Part shown: positions 57,690 to 64,000 of the stretch, one piece after another
Layout: the number at the start of each line of letters is the position of its first letter
Position numbering within the stretch: the stretch's first letter is position 1
NCBI RefSeq assembly: GCF_030389965.1
Contig: NZ_CP128399.1
Location: forward strand, 2,284,934 to 2,348,933
DNA: 64,000 nucleotides
Reading direction: 5' to 3'
DNA from: Candidatus Chlorohelix allophototropha
GTDB lineage: Bacteria; Chloroflexota; Chloroflexia; Chloroheliales; Chloroheliaceae
Notes under the pieces: model-generated
Told to the model about the DNA's origin: nothing
Databases searched by the model: none
The model's input: only the letters and a program-made list of their open reading frames with translations
Position numbers and translations under genes: made by a program

Positions 57690-58968
57690 AACAATCAAAG
57701 TTGATTACTTGGCGCGGGTAGAGGGCGAAGGCTCGTTATACGTCAAAATCAAGGATAATACGGTGGAGGATGTAAGACTGCAAATATTCGAGCCTCCTCG
57801 TTTCTTTGAGGCTTTCTTACGTGAGCGCGATTTCCGCGAAGTGCCTGATATAACCGCGCGTATTTGTGGTATTTGTCCGGTTGCCTATCAGATGAGTTCG
57901 GTACATGCTCTGGAAAACGCTTTTGGGGTCAAGGTAGAAGGGCAATTGCGAGCGTTAAGGCGTTTGCTTTACTGTGGCGAGTGGATAGAGAGCCATGCAC
58001 TACACGTCTTTATGCTACATGCGCCTGATTTTCTCGGCTATCCAGATTCTCTGGCGCTTTCAAAAGATTATCCCGAGTTGGTAAAAAGCGCATTACAATT
58101 GAAAAAAGCCGGCAATGAAATTGTCGCGCTGGTAGGCGGACGCGAGATTCATCCGATTAACGTCAAAGTTGGCGGATTCTATCGAGTGCCGCGCAAAAAA
58201 GAGCTAAAACCTCTGGCAGAGAAACTTAAACAAGCGCGGGAAATAGCAATTCAAGCGGTAAAATTTACCGCAACCCTACCGATACCCGAATTTGAACGGG
58301 AGTACGTCTATGTGGCTTTACGCCATCCCAATGAATATCCCTACAATGAAGGAAGGCTTGTCTCGAATAACGGTCTGGATATAGCGATTTCCGAGTACGA
58401 AACCCACTTTAGAGAAGAGCATGTCAAGCATTCTAACGCGCTACATTCGCGCTTGATCGGTAGCAGACCTTACTTTGTGGGACCATTGGCACGTTACAAT
58501 CTAAATTTTGACAAACTTTCCCCGCTTGCGCAGGAAACCGCCCTTGCAGCAGGGCTTGAAACCACCTGCAACAATCCCTTCAAGAGCATTATAGTGCGTG
58601 CGGTAGAAACACTTTACGCTTGTGATGAGGCGTTACGCTTAATTGCACAATATGAAGAACCGGATGCGCCTGCTATCGAGGTTGAACCGCGTTTATCCAG
58701 CGGTTGTGGTTGTACCGAAGCGCCTCGCGGTATCCTCTATCACCGCTACAATGTTGACAAGGAGGGGTTGATTACCGAAGCTAAAATTGTACCGCCTACC
58801 TCACAAAATCAGAAAATTATCGAGGATGATTTGCTGAAGTTTGTAACCAAAAATATGAACATGCCTACAGATGAACTTACTCTCAGATGTGAACAGGCAA
58901 TTCGCAATTATGACCCCTGTATTTCCTGTGCTACTCACTTCCTGAAACTTCACATTGAGCGAAGCTGA
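57679..58968 (+). CDS. hydA: NiFe hydrogenase large (catalytic) subunit
   Basis: A 429-residue catalytic subunit. The NiFe site is bound by RICGICP (Cys63, Cys66) and DPCISCATH (Cys414, Cys417, with His420). The nine residues after His420 (FLKLHIERS) are the expected cleavable C-terminal peptide of the precursor. The length and motifs fit group 3b, which couples H2 to NAD(P)H. The ATG at 57679 overlaps the hydD 3' end. The Hyp/HydD-protease maturation genes are not in this window. Confidence 0.95.
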   Translation: MSTKTIKVDYLARVEGEGSLYVKIKDNTVEDVRLQIFEPPRFFEAFLRERDFREVPDITARICGICPVAYQMSSVHALENAFGVKVEGQLRALRRLLYCGEWIESHALHVFMLHAPDFLGYPDSLALSKDYPELVKSALQLKKAGNEIVALVGGREIHPINVKVGGFYRVPRKKELKPLAEKLKQAREIAIQAVKFTATLPIPEFEREYVYVALRHPNEYPYNEGRLVSNNGLDIAISEYETHFREEHVKHSNALHSRLIGSRPYFVGPLARYNLNFDKLSPLAQETALAAGLETTCNNPFKSIIVRAVETLYACDEALRLIAQYEEPDAPAIEVEPRLSSGCGCTEAPRGILYHRYNVDKEGLITEAKIVPPTSQNQKIIEDDLLKFVTKNMNMPTDELTLRCEQAIRNYDPCISCATHFLKLHIERS

Positions 58969-58973
58969 CAAGA

Positions 58974-59006
58974 AACCCCTCTACTGCTGCTTACAGTAGA
59001 GGGGTT
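58974..59006. terminator. Bidirectional terminator between the hydrogenase operon and the NRPS gene
   Basis: A 13-bp stem (AACCCCTCTACTG with CAGTAGAGGGGTT) with a 7-base loop. It lies just after the hydA stop and before the convergent NRPS 3' end. Confidence 0.88.
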
Positions 59007-59028
59007 CTCTCCTTATGTCACTACAATC

Positions 59029-62000
59029 TCATTTATCGGGAACCGTGTATTGCTGCAACAACTCCTGCACTTCTTCCCCCGACATTTTATTGATTCGTTG
59101 CCAGATTTCAGCAATCTTTTGGATTTGACCGGAACTTTGCTCCATAGTAAGCAGACTCCGCGCAATCCCTGCCACAGTGGGCATTTCAAAAAATGAACGC
59201 AGCGGCATCCTTACTTGAAAGATGCTGCCCAACCGGGATACAACCTGAGTTGCCAATAGAGAATGCCCGCCCAATTCAAAGAAATTGTCGTTGACCCCGA
59301 TTCTTTCAAAGCGCAGTATCTCGCTCCAAATTGAAGCTACCACTTCTTCAACGGCGTTGCGGGGCGCTACAAAAGGTCGCTCACTTTCAGGGCGTGAAAG
59401 GTCGGGTTCAGGCAATGCCTCATAATCAATCTTGCCGTTTTGAGTCAAAGGAAACTCGCGCAATAAAACATAATTTGAAGGGAGCATATAATCCGGCAGC
59501 AGTTCGCCCAAACTAGCCCGCAATTTGGGCAACCATTCGCGCAGCAATTTTGGCTGAATCGGTGAGTTAGCAAACTTTTCCAATAGAGTGACCGAAACAG
59601 GGCGTTGTTGCCCCTTAACCGAGCGTGTTGAGTAAGATTCTGGCTCAAAAAATACCGCGTCAAAACAATCCGGTTTTTCTGACCAGCTTAACAAAACCGG
59701 GCGTGAAAATTCTTTGCCGATAGAGAGTACATGTTCAGGGTCAACCCCTTTCTTTTCAGCCTGTGCTAATTGTTTTCGCAAGTTCTCTATTGTTTCAGAT
59801 TCGCTAGAGTATTTCAGCATAGTTGTCAGGCGATAATCCGCTAGTACCCTGCCATTGGGAATATGGTTAAAGCCGATTGCCTCTTTTGCTTGTGCCAATA
59901 AAGAGCGCAGATTATCCGAGGTTAGGTGTTCATCCGTCCAGTTATGCCATGTTAAGACGGTTTCTAGTATAGGCTCACCGTTGACACGAAGGAATACGTC
60001 ATAGCGAAACTTGTTAAGCTCGTTCTGAAAATAACCTTTCTTCAAACTAATCTCAACCCCGCTCAGTTCGGGGATGTATTGGGGAAGGGCATAGAAAAAG
60101 GAAGGTTCAAGAATAAGCTCGCTTTCCCGCTCTAATTGTTGTTTAACCAGTTGTGCTAGTTGTTCCAGTCGCAGGTCTGGTTGAGCTTTTTGCAATTGAA
60201 CTGAGGCGTGAAATGCTTCCAACAAAGCTAGATTGCGCACATCGCCTATCAGTATATACCCACCATTTTTTACCAAGCGGGTCGTTTTTTGCAGAACTTG
60301 TAGCAGATAATCCACGCCGGGAAAATACTGAATAACCGAGTTCAGAATTACCAAATCGAAGTGTTGTGCTGGCAAATCTTCTAAATCTTCGGCGGCACGT
60401 TCCAGCAATTTAACTCGTTCCGGTTTAATATCCGTACTTGCCAGCGCTTTGCGGGTGTACCCCAAAATTTCCGATGAAAAATCAGTACCCCAATATTCTT
60501 CACAATGTGGCGCAATCGGTAATAATAATAAACCCGTACCGCAACCTATTTCCAGCACCCGTGAGGGCTTTAATTCCAACACGTTTTGAACAATATAGTT
60601 CACCTGTTCGTGGATTTCTTCTTCCGGCATCGGCTCTCCGGTATAGCTACTGTTCCAACCGAAAGGATTGAAAGTTGCATCCGCTCTGACTTCAATCTGG
60701 CGGTGCGTTTCATTAAAGACCTGTTTCCATTCTTCCAGTTGTTGGGCATAAAGCGACTGAGCATATTTCGCCAAATACTCACGTTCTGCCAGCATGTAAG
60801 CGATTAGACGCAATTCACCAAGTTGGTCAGGTTGTGGTAAAACCAACGCAGTATCTATACCGGGCAATTGGCGTAATGCCTGCTCGATTTCACCCAACTC
60901 CACCCGATAGCCCCGCATTTTGATTTGGTTATCCAACCTACCCAGAAATTCTACCGCTCCATCCGGCAAGAATCGGGCAAGGTCTCCGGTTCGGTACATG
61001 CGTGAACCTAATTCAGGGTTGTAAGAATCTGGCAGGAACTTTTCAGCGGTTGCAGCAGGTTGGTTCAGATAACCTCTTGCCACCCCTGCCCCTCCGATAA
61101 ATACCTCACCGGGTAGACCAATCGGGACAACTCTAAATTGTGAATCAAGTATATAAACTCGCAGATTATCAATTGGTCGTCCTAACGGTGGCGTGGCAGC
61201 GTAAGGAATTCCGTCAGATTTTTCAAATCGATAGGTTAACACCCCAACGGTGGTTTCAGTAGGACCATAGTGATTTATCACGGTACATTCAGGTTTGAGC
61301 GTTTGCAATTGACGGCAAAATTCCCAATTCCAGCTTTCGCCTCCCAATATCAGGTAACGTGCTGGAAGTAAGTTTGCAGGATTGCCCATTTTTAGCAAAG
61401 TTATGAGATGAGACGGCACAATTTTCAGGCAATCTATCTGGTTGTGTTGAAAGTAACCCGCCAAGGCAGCCGAGTCAAACATCAAATCCCACGAAATGAT
61501 ATGCAGGCAACCGCCTCCGCAAAGTGACGGGAAAATCACAGTGTTTCCCAAGTCGGCAGCGATAGTTGAAACGGTGGCATAATTCGCGCCTGCTGGCAAA
61601 GCAAGCTGTTTCTGGATACTTAGACAATAATTCAAAAGCTGGCGATGCTCTACCACCACCCCTTTGGGCTTTCCGGTTGAACCGGAAGTGTAAATTACAT
61701 AAGCCGCATTTTCCGGCAGCACCTCATAAACCGGGTTCTCGGCATCCTCCATTTCCCAGAGTTTGTGCTGTGTATCTAGACAAACAAGCTTTCGGTTATC
61801 AAATCCAAGATTCTCAGCTAAGGTTTGTTGGGTTAATACCAGCGTAACCCCGGTATTATCAAGCATGTAATTTATCCGGTCAGGTGGAAAACGCGGGTCG
61901 AGTGGTAGGTAAGTTCCTCCAGCTTTTAGTATAGCCAGCAATCCCACTATCATCTCTGTCGAACGTTCCACACAAATACCCACAACGGTTTCTTGACCAA

Positions 62001-63495
62001 CCCCCAAACGGCGTAAATATCGCGCCAATTTGTTAACGCGCCTATTTAGCTGGCTATAGGTGAGCCGTTCGCTCTCAAAGACGGTTGCAAATGACTGGGG
62101 GGCTTGTAGAACTTGCGCTTCAAATAAAGCAATGATACTGCTTTCGGATGAAAAGCTGGTTTTTGTTTCATTCCATTCTAAGGTGATGCGTTTACATTCG
62201 GTGTCGCTAATAAGCTCTAACTCACTCAGCGGTAACTCCGGCGATTCTACAATATTTGCCAGCAGGGTATTAAACTGTGCTGCTATTCTGGCTATTTCGG
62301 CGGCTTCAAAATCAGACGAATTATAATGCCATTGCAGCATTACCCTATTATTTTGCACTACACACTGAAGTTTGAGCTTAAATTTAGCAATATAACTATG
62401 CCCTGAAAAATCGCTAAAAGCCTGTTCCCGTAAGTCAGGTACTTCCTCAAAAGAGAAAATAAAAGGAATTTGCGCTGTTTCATCGGTAAATTGTTCAGGG
62501 CTAAAATATTCTTGCCAACGTATACACTGCTTCACCTGTTCAGAAATATCTTTGCAGCGCACCCTAAAAGGTGTCGTAGCCTGAAAGACATCTTTGATGG
62601 GAATTGTCCGGGCTACCAGCCCAACTAAAGGTTCTAATTCATCATAAACTCGCCCATTATATTCATAACCGCTAACGCCTTGCTCACTCTGGGTTAAGCG
62701 TCCTAATAGCGTTTGCCAAGCAGTAAATAGCAAATCCGAGAGGGATAAGCTGGATAAGTGGGCTAACTCAGCAATTTTTGTTGCCAACTCTTGCGCCAAC
62801 TCAGCAGAAAGGCATGCAGACTCAAAATTAATTTGCTCAGGCTGGTTAAATTCCAAAGGAAGCTTTGCTTTAACAGGCGATTCGGTAAATTGTTTCTTCC
62901 AAAAATTATCGGCTTCTTCTTTTTCAGGCTCTTCTAGTAAGGCGTTTTGCCACTCTGAAAACTGCACATACTGAATCGTTTCTTCAGGAGCGGATTGGTT
63001 TCTCGCAATAGTCTCATAATGCTGCGCAATTTCTTCAAAAATATTCCATAAAGAACGATAATCTGCACATAGGGCGGGGAGGGTTACAAGCAAGCTAAAA
63101 GCTTCCGGGTTCAGTTGTACCAGCACAAAACGGCATAAAGTACCATTTTCCAGATCGAAAGAAGCGTTCTTCTCTGTATCACAAAGCTTTGTAAGCGCAA
63201 CGTTTTGGTTTTCTAAACTCAATGCGGTGAAATCTTCTAGTCGAAAGAGTGGGGCAAGGTTTGGGAGAATAACCTGAACTGGAAGGCGCAATTCCGGCAC
63301 AGGACGGAAAACTGTTCTAAGTATCTCATGCTGTGCTACCAGCAAATCCAACGCTTTTATTAAAATATCAGGGTCAATTCTGCTTTCCCACCTAACAATT
63401 CCCTGTGCTGTAAATATCCGCTTGTTTTTTTGTAAAGCCCAAAGATAACGCTGTTGAGGAGAAAGTAGATAACCTCTGGTTGGCTCATTTTTCAT
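59029..63495 (-). CDS. Single-module NRPS: C - A with embedded methyltransferase - PCP
   Basis: A 1488-residue nonribosomal peptide synthetase. Condensation-like domain at residues about 5-430: the HHxxxDG site is replaced by LPALCADYRSL (139-149). Adenylation domain from about 450: YTSGSTGKPKG near residue 600, NHYGPTETTVG near 744, and GRLDNQIKMRGYRVELGEIE near 850. A SAM methyltransferase is embedded (VLEIGCGTGLLLL near 980), then the A-domain end with NGKIDY near 1353. Carrier protein Ser in NFFELGGHSLLA near 1413. No thioesterase, reductase or epimerase follows. It probably N-methylates its amino acid; the product is unknown. No partner modules lie in the window. Confidence 0.92.
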   Translation of the reverse strand: MKNEPTRGYLLSPQQRYLWALQKNKRIFTAQGIVRWESRIDPDILIKALDLLVAQHEILRTVFRPVPELRLPVQVILPNLAPLFRLEDFTALSLENQNVALTKLCDTEKNASFDLENGTLCRFVLVQLNPEAFSLLVTLPALCADYRSLWNIFEEIAQHYETIARNQSAPEETIQYVQFSEWQNALLEEPEKEEADNFWKKQFTESPVKAKLPLEFNQPEQINFESACLSAELAQELATKIAELAHLSSLSLSDLLFTAWQTLLGRLTQSEQGVSGYEYNGRVYDELEPLVGLVARTIPIKDVFQATTPFRVRCKDISEQVKQCIRWQEYFSPEQFTDETAQIPFIFSFEEVPDLREQAFSDFSGHSYIAKFKLKLQCVVQNNRVMLQWHYNSSDFEAAEIARIAAQFNTLLANIVESPELPLSELELISDTECKRITLEWNETKTSFSSESSIIALFEAQVLQAPQSFATVFESERLTYSQLNRRVNKLARYLRRLGVGQETVVGICVERSTEMIVGLLAILKAGGTYLPLDPRFPPDRINYMLDNTGVTLVLTQQTLAENLGFDNRKLVCLDTQHKLWEMEDAENPVYEVLPENAAYVIYTSGSTGKPKGVVVEHRQLLNYCLSIQKQLALPAGANYATVSTIAADLGNTVIFPSLCGGGCLHIISWDLMFDSAALAGYFQHNQIDCLKIVPSHLITLLKMGNPANLLPARYLILGGESWNWEFCRQLQTLKPECTVINHYGPTETTVGVLTYRFEKSDGIPYAATPPLGRPIDNLRVYILDSQFRVVPIGLPGEVFIGGAGVARGYLNQPAATAEKFLPDSYNPELGSRMYRTGDLARFLPDGAVEFLGRLDNQIKMRGYRVELGEIEQALRQLPGIDTALVLPQPDQLGELRLIAYMLAEREYLAKYAQSLYAQQLEEWKQVFNETHRQIEVRADATFNPFGWNSSYTGEPMPEEEIHEQVNYIVQNVLELKPSRVLEIGCGTGLLLLPIAPHCEEYWGTDFSSEILGYTRKALASTDIKPERVKLLERAAEDLEDLPAQHFDLVILNSVIQYFPGVDYLLQVLQKTTRLVKNGGYILIGDVRNLALLEAFHASVQLQKAQPDLRLEQLAQLVKQQLERESELILEPSFFYALPQYIPELSGVEISLKKGYFQNELNKFRYDVFLRVNGEPILETVLTWHNWTDEHLTSDNLRSLLAQAKEAIGFNHIPNGRVLADYRLTTMLKYSSESETIENLRKQLAQAEKKGVDPEHVLSIGKEFSRPVLLSWSEKPDCFDAVFFEPESYSTRSVKGQQRPVSVTLLEKFANSPIQPKLLREWLPKLRASLGELLPDYMLPSNYVLLREFPLTQNGKIDYEALPEPDLSRPESERPFVAPRNAVEEVVASIWSEILRFERIGVNDNFFELGGHSLLATQVVSRLGSIFQVRMPLRSFFEMPTVAGIARSLLTMEQSSGQIQKIAEIWQRINKMSGEEVQELLQQYTVPDK

Positions 63496-63890
63496 TACAT
63501 TTCTCCAATAATTGCAACTGGTATGGTTAAATGATTTTGTGATTATAATTCAGGAATATTCAACGTTACTCTGGAGAGTCAAGTACATCGGTGTGTTTAA
63601 CGTATTGGTTACTCCACAAATGGTCACTATTGTACGAGGTTTTGATGAAACAGTACAACATAATACGATCAGCCCTATATGAATAAAAAGGCACAATGTT
63701 GACAGTCAATATAGAGCCAAGTATAATTTTAAGAACAGGTTTGCCCATGTCTAAGGGTTCTGTACCTGTTAGAAATATCACAACGTTTAACCTTTCCCGC
63801 GCGTATCACTCATACTGGACTGTTTCTTACCGAAACCGGAAACTTATACTTGGGTAATCTAATACTCGCCCATATTGGAGGTTTTTAGAT
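63496..63890. other. Divergent intergenic region (395 bp) between the NRPS and the last gene
   Basis: AT-rich. A 71-codon minus-strand frame (63566-63781) has no ribosome site or family and is probably chance. The region should carry the promoters of the NRPS and of the gene at 63891. Confidence 0.4.
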
Positions 63891-64000
63891 ATGGCTAATC
63901 AAAACGATTATAAGAAAGCAATTTTATCTCTGGCTGATGCCAACCCACAACTCGACAGAAAAATTTTGGAGCATGTAGCAGACCTTTACGATCCTAGTAC
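63891..64000 (+). CDS. Hypothetical protein, N-terminal part (cut by window edge)
   Basis: An ATG at 63891 with GGAGG 8 bases upstream opens a frame that runs off the window. The 36 visible codons begin MANQNDYKKAILSLADANPQ; the part is helical and hydrophilic. No family can be recognised from this fragment. It is divergent from the NRPS gene. Confidence 0.6.
   Translation, partial: MANQNDYKKAILSLADANPQLDRKILEHVADLYDPS

Noticed and set aside
63566-63781. A 71-codon minus-strand frame before the NRPS
   Set aside because: AT-rich intergenic frame with no ribosome site or family similarity.
1-64000. CRISPR arrays, tRNA and rRNA genes, and prophage genes
   Set aside because: No regularly spaced repeats, no recognisable tRNA or rRNA sequence and no phage structural genes were found by reading.

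Overview
The window looks like chromosomal DNA of a free-living member of the Chloroflexota. This is inference from gene content: secreted proteins with Thr/Pro linkers carrying TolB/PD40 or WD40 propellers, a Rad52-type annealing protein, a group 3b-type NiFe hydrogenase, a shikimate kinase/dehydroquinate synthase fusion, and large clan A glycosidase-like secreted proteins. No rRNA or tRNA gene, CRISPR array, prophage or intact insertion sequence was recognised. One decayed IS630-type transposase remnant is present at 31.7-32.2 kb.

Layout. 0-4.8 kb: the start of a GH13 phosphorylase-like gene (cut by the window edge), then a dienelactone hydrolase, an aldo/keto reductase, a slipin and an aminotransferase. 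4.8-16.3 kb: a long leftward exopolysaccharide locus with a GT4 glycosyltransferase, a UPF0104 membrane protein, two nucleotide-sugar SDR enzymes, two O-antigen-ligase-like proteins (one fused to a clan A glycosidase domain), an orphan glycosyltransferase N-terminal domain and an SH3 membrane protein. Several of its genes are joined by 4-base GTGA or ATGA overlaps. 16.5-38.3 kb: mixed housekeeping and stress genes, including a two-lobed aspartic protease, a desaturase, a receiver domain lacking its phospho-Asp, a Crp/Fnr regulator, two OsmC proteins, a FolK fusion, an acyl-CoA dehydrogenase, two TolB-like proteins, a TetR-controlled ABC exporter, a HIT hydrolase, and NAD synthase with a separate nitrilase-type glutaminase.

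38.4-44.2 kb: a membrane-anchored spermidine-synthase-like protein, a membrane protein, a large secreted glycosidase-like protein with a roughly 300-nt structured leader, and a Rad52 homologue behind a SOS-box-like promoter. 44.4-50.3 kb is the most unusual part. Five tightly packed rightward genes encode a signal-peptidase-like protein with Arg where the catalytic Lys should be, two asparagine-synthetase homologues that both lack the N-terminal glutaminase Cys, a zinc-ribbon membrane protein with weak Spo11/TOPRIM-like segments, and a membrane protein with a Ser/Gly/Asp-rich tail. I cannot match this set to a described system. A plausible but untested reading is ATP-dependent carboxylate activation and amide formation on a membrane or cell-surface protein.

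50.4-54.0 kb: a seven-bladed WD40 lipoprotein, an SRPBCC protein and the aroKB fusion. 54.4-59.0 kb: a five-gene cytosolic NiFe hydrogenase operon, with a cyclic-nucleotide-binding-fold protein inserted between the beta and gamma subunit genes. 59.0-63.5 kb: a stand-alone one-module NRPS (C-A with embedded methyltransferase-PCP) whose condensation-domain active site is altered. The window ends inside a gene of unknown function.
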